IMG/VR virus record: IMGVR_UViG_3300034198_002556
Coordinates: 1 to 22,533 of that record
Length of the DNA stretch: 22,533 nucleotides
DNA from: a virus
Reading direction: 5' to 3' (one strand)
Of this stretch, positions 1 through 6,137 are shown one piece after another (within the stretch, counting starts at the first letter, position 1; every line of letters starts with the position of its first letter). Made by a program: the position numbers and the translations under genes. Below the pieces are notes generated by a model. That model was given only the letters and a program-made list of their open reading frames with translations, had not been told where the DNA came from and made no database searches.

Positions 1-49
1 CCGCTTTTTTTAAGAACTCATCCATCAACTCTTGAATCGGTGTTTTCAT
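1..49 (-). CDS. partial small protein, runs off the left edge
   Basis: An ATG at 49-47 opens a frame that reads MKTPIQELMDEFLKKA and is still open at the window edge, so only 16 codons are visible. Its ATG overlaps the stop of the preceding gene (46-192) as ATGA, the coupling seen throughout this minus-strand operon, which supports it being real. Function unknown. Confidence 0.5.
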   Translation of the reverse strand, partial: MKTPIQELMDEFLKKA

Positions 50-192
50 TTCTTTTTTGATTTAGGGTCATCCTTTCCATCAAGGAACTCTTGCATCAGG
101 TAGAAGTCATCTCCCTCGTTGTCTTGTTCGGTGCCGTTCTTAATCATATCAACGATTAGCATCAGCTCGGTCATTGTTAGTTCAATCTTCAT
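46..192 (-). CDS. hypothetical protein, 48 aa
   Basis: I start this frame at the ATG at 192-190 (MKIELTMTELMLIVDMIKNG) because that start overlaps the end of the upstream gene by only 11 bases. The longer reading would begin deep inside that gene. The protein is probably helical, with a hydrophobic first half and an acidic to lysine-rich tail ending SKKK. No family recognised. The stop overlaps the next ATG as ATGA. Confidence 0.6.
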   Translation of the reverse strand: MKIELTMTELMLIVDMIKNGTEQDNEGDDFYLMQEFLDGKDDPKSKKK

Positions 193-544
193 CTTCGTTA
201 TATTTATTGATTGAGCCACAGCAGGTGCACTCGTTGTATTCGTCGTTAACTTTATGCGGGTGTGAATCCTCACATTTTGTACATTCTCTGTAGTAAAGTT
301 CTTCTTCTACGTAAGATGGACTGCTTGAGTATTTTTCCCATTTACGCATAAGCGACTTAAGTTCTTTTTCTTCTTCGTATCCTTCAAACGCATCAAGAAG
401 GTAATCCAATACAGTTGGTACAGCGTATGGGATACTTTCATTTGAGCTAAAAAAACTGTCTATATGAAATTTAGCTTCAATCGGGAATTGAGCGACGAAC
501 TCTTTAACTGGAAGGTCTACTCTTTTGTTTTTTTGGTTAATCAT
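182..544 (-). CDS. hypothetical protein with C-terminal zinc ribbon, 120 aa
   Basis: The first 80 residues look helical and acidic with no recognised domain. The C-terminal 35 residues carry two CxxC knuckles, C88/C91 and C106/C109 (CTKC and CTCC), about 14 residues apart, with several histidines between. This fits a zinc-ribbon fold that could bind nucleic acid or a protein partner. It sits 13 bases after the 558-794 gene in the same operon and overlaps the next gene by 11 bases. The zinc ribbon is seen directly. A role in taking over host transcription or replication would be a guess from family habits and operon position. Confidence 0.72.
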   Translation of the reverse strand: MINQKNKRVDLPVKEFVAQFPIEAKFHIDSFFSSNESIPYAVPTVLDYLLDAFEGYEEEKELKSLMRKWEKYSSSPSYVEEELYYRECTKCEDSHPHKVNDEYNECTCCGSINKYNEDED

Positions 545-557
545 TTTTGGTTGCGTT

Positions 558-794
558 TTATTTTTTAGTAACTAATTCGTATGCAATTTTTACGTCTCTT
601 ATATCGAACTTTCCTTCATTAAGTATTACTCTATCACAGTATTCTGAGATGGCTATTGTGTCTTCAATCGTACACAATCCTATTGTCTCCCATTCATTTG
701 ACTTTCTATTGGTAGGTCCACTTTCTGTTAATGGATTAAAGTGAAGACATTTTTGTTTGATGCTATACTCTTGGTATCCTACTTCTGTTGTCAT
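558..794 (-). CDS. hypothetical protein, 78 aa
   Basis: The frame starts at ATG 794-792, which overlaps the stop of the 47-aa gene upstream as ATGA. It encodes a soluble protein of mixed composition ending in VTKK, with no membrane segment. The middle (TIEDTIAISEYCDRVIL) is probably helical. I do not recognise a family. The length, the coupling and the continuity with the minus-strand operon support a real gene. The overlapping plus-strand frame at 547-744 is its shadow. Confidence 0.62.
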   Translation of the reverse strand: MTTEVGYQEYSIKQKCLHFNPLTESGPTNRKSNEWETIGLCTIEDTIAISEYCDRVILNEGKFDIRDVKIAYELVTKK

Positions 795-934
795 TGCGTG
801 TTGTTTTTACGTTCATACCATCTGCGATACATTGATGCGGCCACCGCTATGCGTTGAGGCAGGAACGGATAGTCGCTCTTTAGTCGAGCAGTTGCAATAC
901 GCATAAACTGCTCTCGTAACTCTTTTGTGCTCAT
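791..934 (-). CDS. hypothetical basic protein, 47 aa
   Basis: A short frame from ATG 934-932 to TGA 793-791, starting MSTKELREQFMRIATARL. It is rich in arginine and lysine, probably helical, and carries YPFLPQRIAVAASMYRRWY, a pattern typical of small phage proteins of unknown role. It overlaps the next gene as ATGA and begins 15 bases after the stop of the start-less frame at 950-1099. No family named. Confidence 0.6.
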   Translation of the reverse strand: MSTKELREQFMRIATARLKSDYPFLPQRIAVAASMYRRWYERKNNTQ

Positions 935-949
935 TATCAGTTAATTATA

Positions 950-1099
950 CTATTTGTTTATTTGACACATTGCGCCTGTATTGCGCTCGTATACTACCGA
1001 GTAGTCGTTCGTCTTACCGAGTCGGCGGCGAGGGGGCCCTTCAAAGCCCCCATAGCCGCTTATCGTGTTGTCTGTTACGGCAAAGCCGATAGGGCGAAG
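950..1099 (-). other. protein-like open frame without a normal start codon
   Basis: Between an in-frame TAA (1102-1100) and a TAG (952-950) lie 49 sense codons reading LRPIGFAVTDNTISGYGG, then FEGPPRRRLGKTNDYSVVYE and RNTGAMCQINK. The composition is very protein-like and the frame fits the operon spacing, because the next ATG is 15 bases on. There is no ATG, GTG or TTG except a Met six codons from the end. It may use a near-cognate start (ATC or ATA), be a gene that lost its start, or be chance. A GC-rich hairpin (1025-1059) lies inside it. Confidence 0.35.
1025..1059. other. GC-rich hairpin
   Basis: GGGGGC (1032-1037) pairs with GCCCCC (1046-1051) around an 8-nt loop. An outer GCGGC (1025-1029) pairs with GCCGC (1055-1059). 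This gives 11 G-C pairs in all, far more stable than its surroundings. No T-run follows on either strand, so it is not a standard terminator. It lies within the start-less frame at 950-1099. Confidence 0.6.
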
Positions 1100-1150
1100 T
1101 TAGCGCTCGTTAGTGAGACAATCAATGCTTTGTAAACAAGTGTTGATAAC

Positions 1151-1333
1151 TCAACGTAACGTAGTCACGTACGGCTTATCGAGCAGTTGGTCAAGTAGGT
1201 GTTGACGTTCAGCCTCGAGATAGTCGCATCTCTCTTGCAGTTTGTTCAACTGCTTGCCTCGTTCTTCTACCTCGTTAGACAGCGCTTGGATGCGTTGCTG
1301 TAGGTAGATAATCATATCTTGGTTGTAGGTCAT
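1151..1333 (-). CDS. small coiled-coil protein, 60 aa
   Basis: ATG at 1333-1331 overlaps the stop of the preceding 59-aa gene (ATGA). Residues 8-50 (MIIYLQQRIQALSNEVEERG, then KQLNKLQERCDYLEAERQHL) show heptad spacing of hydrophobics with many E, Q, R and L. This indicates one long coiled coil, probably a dimer or oligomer. There is no signal peptide or membrane segment. Small coiled-coil proteins are common in phage early regions and may serve as adaptors. No specific role can be assigned. Confidence 0.65.
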   Translation of the reverse strand: MTYNQDMIIYLQQRIQALSNEVEERGKQLNKLQERCDYLEAERQHLLDQLLDKPYVTTLR

Positions 1334-1509
1334 ACGAATTGGATGTTACGAATTGGAGTGAATTTGCTTTTGCCGTATGCGTCGATAATCCTGACACGAT
1401 GGTTGCCGAGGCAACGATTATCCGTCTTGATGTCTACGAGTAGGGCGGGTGTCTTGAATCCAAGTTTGGATACGTACACAACTGATGTTTTGATGAATTT
1501 ACTTTCCAT
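1330..1509 (-). CDS. hypothetical protein, 59 aa
   Basis: The frame runs from ATG 1509-1507 to TGA 1332-1330. It starts MESKFIKTSVVYVSKLGFKT and ends TPIRNIQFV. Alternating hydrophobic residues suggest a small beta-rich domain (VVYV, ALLVDI, VRIIDAYG). The DNA leader is A/T-rich without a clear ribosome site, as elsewhere here. It begins 54 bases after the glucosaminidase stop and overlaps the next gene as ATGA. No family recognised. Confidence 0.65.
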   Translation of the reverse strand: MESKFIKTSVVYVSKLGFKTPALLVDIKTDNRCLGNHRVRIIDAYGKSKFTPIRNIQFV

Positions 1510-1563
1510 AATTAGTGAAGTTTAGAAGTTTTGCGTTTCGAATGCTCTCGATGATAGTGAACA

Positions 1564-2112
1564 CTAAAAAAGTTCGCGTAGGCCGTCGCGCTCGATGACC
1601 TCACGAAGTTTCGTTTCGTAGAGTGAATCCTCCGCGTAACGTGATAGCAGGGCGTAGAACTCGTCTTCGCTTCTGCAACTGCTTGCATATGTAGCGCACC
1701 AATATGCGTAGTCGAGGACGCTGTCCTCCCACGTTGCATAGTATGCGTGTCCACGTTTTGTACCTGCGGCCAAGTTCACGCGAACACGTGCCTGTTTCAT
1801 ACCGAACAGGTTGTTGTTCTCACTGAAGATGTCCGACCTGAAGTTTCCGCTCTCCAACTTAGCCTGCGCCAATGCGATGTGCGGGTACTTGATGTTTAAC
1901 TGCTTGAACTTCTCAACCAGTCGGTCTTCCGTGAATGCGGCATCGGTCACGTTCACGTTCAGTATGTTCTCGTAGATGCGTTCATCTACGTTGTCAACTC
2001 CATAAAGGCCGAAACCAAAGAGGGCAGTCGCTAAGGCCAATCCCGAAGCGACCCCTCTTGTGGTTACGATAGGGCGAAACACGAGGTTCACCTTGTCATA
2101 CTTGTACAACAT
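1564..2112 (-). CDS. membrane-anchored glucosaminidase-type peptidoglycan hydrolase
   Basis: A 182-aa protein of the glucosaminidase family (GH73, Pfam Glucosaminidase). Family members cut the glycan strand of peptidoglycan next to N-acetylglucosamine. Residues about 21-38 (GVASGLALATALFGFGLYGV) form one hydrophobic segment that fits a signal anchor, so the domain would face the periplasm. The catalytic domain shows AQAKLESG with the expected general acid E87, NNLFGMK at 100-106, and YYATWEDSV with the family's Y/W pair around 124-128. The ATG shares one base with the stop of the amidotransferase gene (TAATG), so the two are probably translated together. It could be a lysis enzyme or could remodel the wall for entry or exclusion. 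The anchor and early-strand location make it unlike a simple late endolysin. Confidence 0.88.
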   Translation of the reverse strand: MLYKYDKVNLVFRPIVTTRGVASGLALATALFGFGLYGVDNVDERIYENILNVNVTDAAFTEDRLVEKFKQLNIKYPHIALAQAKLESGNFRSDIFSENNNLFGMKQARVRVNLAAGTKRGHAYYATWEDSVLDYAYWCATYASSCRSEDEFYALLSRYAEDSLYETKLREVIERDGLRELF

Positions 2113-2915
2113 TAGATTTGTCCGTCGTCGTCAAGGAATGCACTGAATGTCTCGCTACGTAACTCGTCACGTGATGCGTTCCATTTGTACGATGGTTCGT
2201 CATCCCAATCCTCGTCGAGCCAATCTGACGCGGGAGCCTTAGGTATTGCAGGCACAGCGACCTTACGTTCTGAATCCCAAATAGTCGGCTGAGCAGGGTA
2301 AGCGTTTTTGACAGCGCTTTTCGTAAGGCTTTTGTATACCTTCTTGCTCCCCTCCCATACGTAGGTATTCAACTGCTTGTACGATGTGTTACTGAACCAA
2401 TTGCCGTAATCGTCGTAGTGACCCAAGTGTGCGTTGAGGATACGAACCTCACCGCGCCAATCGAGTAACGCGACCTTGTTGGATTTACCGAGTAGTGCGA
2501 GTGCCATAGCCTCGATGCCTACGTGGTCGATGAAGTCAACATTATCAGGATAGAACTTACTGAGCATTTCTGCGAACTCACGAGTGTCGCTCACGATAGT
2601 GTTGCCGAGACCGCTGATAACTCCGTTGTGAATCAGAGATACACGACCTTCGGTTACGCTGTGCGGGTGGAGCATATCGATGCCTTTGCCGTGCGTGGCG
2701 ATGCGGAAGTGAATCAGTATGGGTGTGTCAGTCAACTCACGAATGAACTCGTACTCCTCGAAGAAGTCCTCGAAACTATACGGCTCGTGGTATGTCATAA
2801 CCCTGCCGTTGTCGACGTAGGCGATACCTGCTCCGTGGTTGTTGTTGTCCCAAGCATTCTTTAGTTGTTGCTTAGGTATGAAGTAGTTTGGTTGGTTTAC
2901 AATTGCAATACACAT
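2112..2915 (-). CDS. class II glutamine amidotransferase (Ntn hydrolase)
   Basis: A 267-aa protein. The second residue is cysteine (MCIAIV), which becomes the N-terminal nucleophile of class II glutamine amidotransferases once Met is removed. Other class II marks are NHGAGIAY (26-33), HFRIATHGKG (69-78) with the glutamine-binding R71, HPH (83-85), HNGVI (96-100) and SDT (109-111), ending in WFSN. This fold hydrolyses glutamine to glutamate and ammonia. No synthetase domain is attached: residues 180-267 are an acidic, tryptophan-containing tail of unknown role. The ammonia acceptor is therefore probably a separate protein, and the amidoligase upstream in the same operon is the obvious candidate. 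The start is fixed by the need for Cys at position 2. It lies 12 bases after a small membrane-protein gene. Confidence 0.92.
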   Translation of the reverse strand: MCIAIVNQPNYFIPKQQLKNAWDNNNHGAGIAYVDNGRVMTYHEPYSFEDFFEEYEFIRELTDTPILIHFRIATHGKGIDMLHPHSVTEGRVSLIHNGVISGLGNTIVSDTREFAEMLSKFYPDNVDFIDHVGIEAMALALLGKSNKVALLDWRGEVRILNAHLGHYDDYGNWFSNTSYKQLNTYVWEGSKKVYKSLTKSAVKNAYPAQPTIWDSERKVAVPAIPKAPASDWLDEDWDDEPSYKWNASRDELRSETFSAFLDDDGQI

Positions 2916-2927
2916 AATTGAAATAGA

Positions 2928-3116
2928 TTATTTGTTGTAGTTAACGATGTAGCCGAAGGCTGAGATTAGGAAGATTAAGATGCCCCCCACTATAAGCGTT
3001 CCTGTGGACTCGCTTGGGTGGCCCTGCGTGATGCGTGCCGTAGCGCCGATAATCAGCATAAGTGCTGAGAAATACATACCGACACGGAAGAATGATTTGT
3101 CGTTTTCTAAGTTCAT
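2928..3116 (-). CDS. small two-helix membrane protein, 62 aa
   Basis: Two hydrophobic segments are visible, at about 13-28 (MYFSALMLIIGATARI) and 40-58 (LIVGGILIFLISAFGYIV). A short polar linker (TQGHPSESTG) joins them, and the tail is short and basic. The size and hairpin topology resemble class II holins or small membrane effectors of phages, but the sequence alone does not prove a holin. The ATG overlaps the stop of the 3113-3313 gene (ATGA), and the amidotransferase gene follows after 12 bases. Confidence 0.7.
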   Translation of the reverse strand: MNLENDKSFFRVGMYFSALMLIIGATARITQGHPSESTGTLIVGGILIFLISAFGYIVNYNK

Positions 3117-3313
3117 AGTTCAAATACTTCAAGTGATACATTACCTTTTTTGTCAATCCATCCTGCCTCAATTAGTCGTTGAGCAGTGCGGCCGTAGTGG
3201 CCCTGTAGAATCCAAGCCTGTCCTGTGCGGACGAGGTCGGCAAATAAGAACACGACCTGTTGGTCGTCAAGTTCTCCGCTTTCGTACTGAATGATTAAGT
3301 CGATTTGGCTCAT
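3113..3313 (-). CDS. small conserved phage protein (LQGxYGR type), 66 aa
   Basis: A soluble 66-aa protein with the pattern YESGELD near the start, an LFADLVRTG helix, and LQGHYGRTAQRLIEAGWI in the second half. I associate this pattern with a small phage family often annotated as a domain of unknown function (possibly DUF7417, number uncertain). It is typically found in early regions. Its biochemical role is not known to me. The ATG follows the 53-aa gene after 2 bases, and its stop overlaps the membrane-protein start. Confidence 0.78.
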   Translation of the reverse strand: MSQIDLIIQYESGELDDQQVVFLFADLVRTGQAWILQGHYGRTAQRLIEAGWIDKKGNVSLEVFEL

Positions 3314-3315
3314 AA

Positions 3316-3477
3316 TTATTTTACTTGAATGATTTCGTATTGTTCTGCACCTTGTGCGAACTGAACTGCTGACTCATAACTCTTGAACAGCATAACTCGT
3401 GACGGATACTCGCCTCCGTAGTGTGCGAATACCTTGAATAAAGTAGTAGGTGGTGGTAGAAAAATATCTTTAAACAT
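3316..3477 (-). CDS. hypothetical protein, 53 aa
   Basis: Frame from ATG 3477-3475 to TAA 3318-3316, reading MFKDIFLPPPTTLFKVFAHY and ending EQYEIIQVK. It looks like a small mixed alpha/beta domain with two strands flanking a helix (ESAVQFAQGAEQYE). It overlaps the end of the 40-aa membrane gene by 8 bases and is followed after 2 bases by the 66-aa gene, so it fills the operon without gaps. No family recognised. Confidence 0.62.
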   Translation of the reverse strand: MFKDIFLPPPTTLFKVFAHYGGEYPSRVMLFKSYESAVQFAQGAEQYEIIQVK

Positions 3478-3592
3478 TTTGCTTGAATTGAATGGTTGAC
3501 AAAACTGCCGACACGATAACGACGGCGATTGAACCTGCGGCTCCGATTAGTATGCCGTAGGTAGGTGCGATTGAAATAGATAGTTCGTACAT
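3470..3592 (-). CDS. single-span membrane peptide, 40 aa
   Basis: ATG 3592-3590 to TAA 3472-3470. Residues 6-31 form one continuous hydrophobic helix (IAPTYGILIGAAG, then SIAVVIVSAVL) with a short tail ending TIQFKQNV that contains two lysines. It could be a pinholin-like lysis peptide, a membrane toxin, or an inhibitor of another infecting phage. The leader TTAAG plus A/T-rich sequence is like its neighbours. Location near a second small membrane protein and a membrane-anchored hydrolase is consistent with cell-envelope work, but the role is inferred. Confidence 0.58.
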   Translation of the reverse strand: MYELSISIAPTYGILIGAAGSIAVVIVSAVLSTIQFKQNV

Positions 3593-3611
3593 CTTAATTT
3601 TTTTTTACTGA

Positions 3612-4013
3612 TTATTGAATGGTGAACCAATCTTCGCTCATATTGAACTCATCGATTTTCGCTTGCGTTACGAATGTTTCGCAGTACCAAGAATCTTCAT
3701 CGGTGTTGGATAGGTCGAGGTCGTAAGTGACTTCCGTACCTAATAACGTAGACCACTCACTCGTGAATTCTTCTATCTCTGTTTCTTCCGATGCGTTAAA
3801 ATATGTCCAAACACGAATTAGTCCCTCAGGTGTTTCGCTTTCAGTACAAGTTAGTTCTGAGTAAACTTCGGTTGGAACGCAAAGGTCTTTAACTGCATTT
3901 CTATCTGCAAAACCATTGTCGTAAGCAAGTTTCATCGCCTCCTTATAGTTTTCTGCGTTAATAATGAAGGTGTTAGAATTTGTGATTGTAAGGGTGAATT
4001 TGTAAGCGTTCAT
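3612..4013 (-). CDS. hypothetical acidic protein, 133 aa
   Basis: I prefer the ATG at 4013 (MNAYKFTLTITNSNTFIINA) over an upstream one at 4061, because the downstream start has the typical A/T leader and the protein then opens with a clean beta-hairpin. The upstream extension would run back across a hairpin. The protein is strongly acidic with many E, T and W residues and no transmembrane segment. Residues 4-40 resemble a small beta-beta-alpha unit (strand TLTIT, helix NYKEAMKLAYDNGF) like the small phage domains that read ENYKEA. No function can be named. Confidence 0.68.
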   Translation of the reverse strand: MNAYKFTLTITNSNTFIINAENYKEAMKLAYDNGFADRNAVKDLCVPTEVYSELTCTESETPEGLIRVWTYFNASEETEIEEFTSEWSTLLGTEVTYDLDLSNTDEDSWYCETFVTQAKIDEFNMSEDWFTIQ

Positions 4014-4031
4014 CTTAATTAGTTTATGGTT

Positions 4032-4051
4032 AAGACGCCTCACGGCGTTTC
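4032..4051 (-). other. small hairpin in the leader of the 133-aa gene
   Basis: ACGCC (4035-4039) and GGCGT (4044-4048) pair around a 4-nt loop, extended by a G-T and an A-T pair. It lies between the 66-aa gene and the 133-aa gene, about 20 bases before the latter's ATG on the minus strand. No T-run follows, so it is more likely an RNA-stability or translation element than a terminator. Confidence 0.4.
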
Positions 4052-4072
4052 GGCTACTCAAGCCATCGTCAG

Positions 4073-4273
4073 TTAACCTTGTTCTTCTAGATATTGCGTT
4101 AGCGTTTCGTATGCGGCCTCCAAGTTTTCTTCGAGGTCGATGCTTTGCCGCTCGATTATATCGAACGCAATCAACTTGTAGCGTTCGGTTTCGTCGGTTG
4201 CTTCGATGAACCTCGATACCTTACTCAGGTAGTTGTCGTAGGCTCGCATCATTTCGTTTAGTTCGTGTTTCAT
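4073..4273 (-). CDS. hypothetical helical protein, 66 aa
   Basis: Start taken at ATG 4273 (MKHELNEMMRAYDNYLSKVS), since an upstream in-frame start would lie across the terminator at 4293-4325. The protein is all helical and acidic, with a likely coiled-coil pair (residues 1-30 and 40-64) and no cysteines or membrane segment. It is the first gene after the amidoligase terminator, so its expression may depend on read-through or on a promoter I cannot see. No family recognised. Confidence 0.62.
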   Translation of the reverse strand: MKHELNEMMRAYDNYLSKVSRFIEATDETERYKLIAFDIIERQSIDLEENLEAAYETLTQYLEEQG

Positions 4274-4292
4274 AATTTGATTCGTGATAGTG

Positions 4293-4325
4293 AAAAAAGC
4301 AGGGCGCTCCGTGCAACGCCTGCTC
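4293..4325 (-). terminator. rho-independent terminator after the amidoligase gene
   Basis: On the minus strand AGCAGGCG pairs with CGCCCTGCT (one bulged base) around a 10-nt loop and is followed directly by six T residues. It lies 32 bases past the amidoligase stop. Its loop contains CACGGAG, which is complementary to CTCCGTG at 4348-4342, so an alternative fold is possible. Confidence 0.8.
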
Positions 4326-4356
4326 ACCTTAACCACCCTTACACGGAGGGGACATC

Positions 4357-5865
4357 TTACAACTTACCTGCGGCCTTGTTGACTGAGTAAGTACCGAACT
4401 TGCTCTCGACCTCGCGGCGAACGTAGCCCTGTACGCTGTCGTAGGCTCGTTTCATACGCTCGATGGTGCGGTCGTAGTTGTCAGCATCGGTGAGAAACTC
4501 GCTCGGTGACTGACCTTCGAGACATCCGCCGAACACGTAGGTGAGGGCTTGTTTACGAGCCAACTTGTCTACGCTGTACTGCTGACGGAGTAACTTGTTC
4601 AACTTCTTGTCGTTGAACATAGCATCGGCCACCTGAGTGAACGTGGTGAACGTACTCTTGTCGATGTGAGCGCATATCCACTGAACCAACTTCGTGCGGA
4701 ACTTGATTGACTCGAGCGTAGATACTGCGCTGAAGATGCGAATCTCAACTGCCTCCTTGCGGTTGTTGTAGGAACGTGAGCAGTTGTTGATGGCGCGGCG
4801 TGAACCTCGCTTGATTTCATCCTTGTTCTGAACTCCGCTGTACTGATTGGACAGGCGGCCTTCGTAGAGTGAGAAAAGCATAGGTACGAACGGAGCCAAC
4901 TTGTCGACGAGGTCATCGGCTGAAATTCCACGACGGCTGATGGTGATGTGGCCACCACAGCGGCGTGAGTACTCTGCGTTCATAACCCAATCGTACTTCT
5001 CGAACTGCTCGAACAATGTCTTCGTATCGAACAGGTTGAGTACAGGTGACACAACCTCGACACCTGTCGATGAATCGAGTGAGCCGTCGCGCTCGGCAAT
5101 CCATCCGTCACCCAAGTTGCAGTTAGCACGAGCACAGCGGTTGCGAACATTCAGGTCCTCCTTCTCAACCTCGAAACCTACGAACCACTCAACTGATGAA
5201 TCGTTGAAGATTTCGGTGTTGCGTGATGGGCCGTGGTAACCGCTAAGTTCAGGGGCCGCACCGAAGCGCTCTTGAATATCGGAGTTGGCGAAGATTGCCG
5301 TATTGCCCCGAAGGTCACGACCTGTTAAGTACTCAGTGTCACCTGCACGAATTGCAGAAAATACGTGGCCGTACTCGTTGTCTTGGAAACGCAACTCGTG
5401 AGCCTCTCCGTTCGCATCGTAGAACTTCACCGATGTGGTTGCGTACTGACGAACGACAAGGTCGGTCGTGTGCAGTACTCCGCCTATGAGCAGTGATACG
5501 TACGTGTTTGACTCTGATTCACGAACTTCGAAGTTGACCTTCTCAGCATCGGTTAGCGTAACGTGAGAAATGCCGAGGATGCGGCGCTCAGACACGTACT
5601 CGCTACGGAAGTAACGACCTCGCATAATTTGCTGACCGCGCAGTTCGAATGATGCCGACGAGTGCAGACCTGTACGAAGGTCGATGCCCCATTCAGCGGC
5701 GTTGAGTGCACGAGGGAAACGAGTGCGGTTAAGTTCACCTTCGTTGTTGGCGTAGGTGTACACAAAGAAGTCGTTGTTGATACCGAAGTAGAAGTTGAAC
5801 TGCTCGTTGAAGTAAGCGCGTCGGATTTCAATCTGACGGCCTGATACGATATTGGTAACTTTCAT
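4357..5865 (-). CDS. amidoligase (glutamine-synthetase-like COOH-NH2 ligase)
   Basis: A 502-aa protein. Residues about 226-400 carry the amidoligase family pattern (Amidoligase_2 type): GFEVEKED (230-237), ERDGSL (258-263), GVEVVSP (268-274), CGGHITISRRG (303-313) and RKEAVEIRIF (369-378). These correspond to the metal- and ATP-binding acidic, histidine and arginine residues of the glutamine-synthetase fold. Family members use ATP to join an amine to a carboxylate, and have been predicted to modify peptides or make peptide tags. The first 225 residues are a beta-rich region of unknown function, and the last 100 are helical. The A-rich leader before ATG 5865 is typical of Bacteroidota. A class II glutamine amidotransferase in the same operon could supply ammonia. 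Substrate unknown: wall peptides or proteins are guesses. Confidence 0.88.
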   Translation of the reverse strand: MKVTNIVSGRQIEIRRAYFNEQFNFYFGINNDFFVYTYANNEGELNRTRFPRALNAAEWGIDLRTGLHSSASFELRGQQIMRGRYFRSEYVSERRILGISHVTLTDAEKVNFEVRESESNTYVSLLIGGVLHTTDLVVRQYATTSVKFYDANGEAHELRFQDNEYGHVFSAIRAGDTEYLTGRDLRGNTAIFANSDIQERFGAAPELSGYHGPSRNTEIFNDSSVEWFVGFEVEKEDLNVRNRCARANCNLGDGWIAERDGSLDSSTGVEVVSPVLNLFDTKTLFEQFEKYDWVMNAEYSRRCGGHITISRRGISADDLVDKLAPFVPMLFSLYEGRLSNQYSGVQNKDEIKRGSRRAINNCSRSYNNRKEAVEIRIFSAVSTLESIKFRTKLVQWICAHIDKSTFTTFTQVADAMFNDKKLNKLLRQQYSVDKLARKQALTYVFGGCLEGQSPSEFLTDADNYDRTIERMKRAYDSVQGYVRREVESKFGTYSVNKAAGKL

Positions 5866-5899
5866 TTTGTTTTGTTTTTGAATTAGTGGTTAAAGTTTG

Positions 5900-5950
5900 A
5901 CTGCCGTAGGGACTCGAACCCTATGCACGATGTGCACTCCAAGCGGCAGT
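5900..5950 (-). ncRNA. 51-nt tRNA-like element without D-arm
   Basis: On the minus strand, ACTGCCG (5950-5944) pairs perfectly with CGGCAGT (5906-5900) as a 7-bp acceptor-like stem. Next to it is a canonical T-arm, TAGGG-TTCGAGT-CCCTA (5923-5907), which includes the GGTTCGAnTCC consensus. Between them are a 7-nt single strand CTTGGAG and a 5-bp hairpin TGCAC-ATC-GTGCA (5936-5924). A D-arm and a standard anticodon stem are missing, so it is not a working tRNA by normal rules. It sits in the leader of the amidoligase gene. Confidence 0.65.
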
Positions 5951-5975
5951 AATGTGCCTTGAACAGGTGAACTTT

Positions 5976-6074
5976 TTTGGCGGCCTGTGGCGTGAGCCTG
6001 TTGACCGCATATGCTGTTAGTTCATCCACACCTGCTATCCTTTGGCGGCGCTGTTTACGCACCGCATATTCTGT
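5976..6074. repeat. two imperfect direct repeats (TTTGGCGGC ... ACCGCATAT)
   Basis: Unit 1 (5976-6017) and unit 2 (6041-6074) both begin TTTGGCGGC and end ACCGCATATkCTGT, with different spacers between. The ACCGCATAT boxes are 57 bases apart, a multiple of three, so the repeats also read in the same frame of the start-less minus-strand ORF (TEYAVR and TAYAVN). Confidence 0.55.
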
Positions 6075-6137
6075 CTTTCGCTTGATGTTGTTTTCGGCTT
6101 TGTTTTGACTTGATTCACTCAGGTGTTCAGGTGGCGT

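Larger units (their letters stand above)
5883..6137 (-). other. start-less open frame in the leader upstream of the amidoligase
   Basis: A frame of 84 codons is open between TGA 6140-6138 and TAA 5885-5883. It contains ENNIKRKTEYAVRKQRRQR, then IAGVDELTAYAVNRLTPQAA and KKVHLFKAHYC. There is no ATG. Possible near-cognate starts are CTG at 6122 and GTG at 6062. The stop is 17 bases before the amidoligase ATG, which is normal gene spacing here. However, its last third overlaps a tRNA-like fold, and the strand is purine-rich, which makes random frames look lysine- and glutamine-rich. Gene remnant or non-coding leader; unresolved. Confidence 0.3.

Noticed and set aside
1025-1059. Terminator reading of the GC-rich hairpin
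   Set aside because: No T-run on either side in either direction.
5878-5960. Complete tRNA gene
   Set aside because: Extending upstream to a normal 72-76 nt length gives no matching 5' acceptor arm; the only match to CGGCAGT is the adjacent ACTGCCG, leaving no room for D-arm and anticodon arm.
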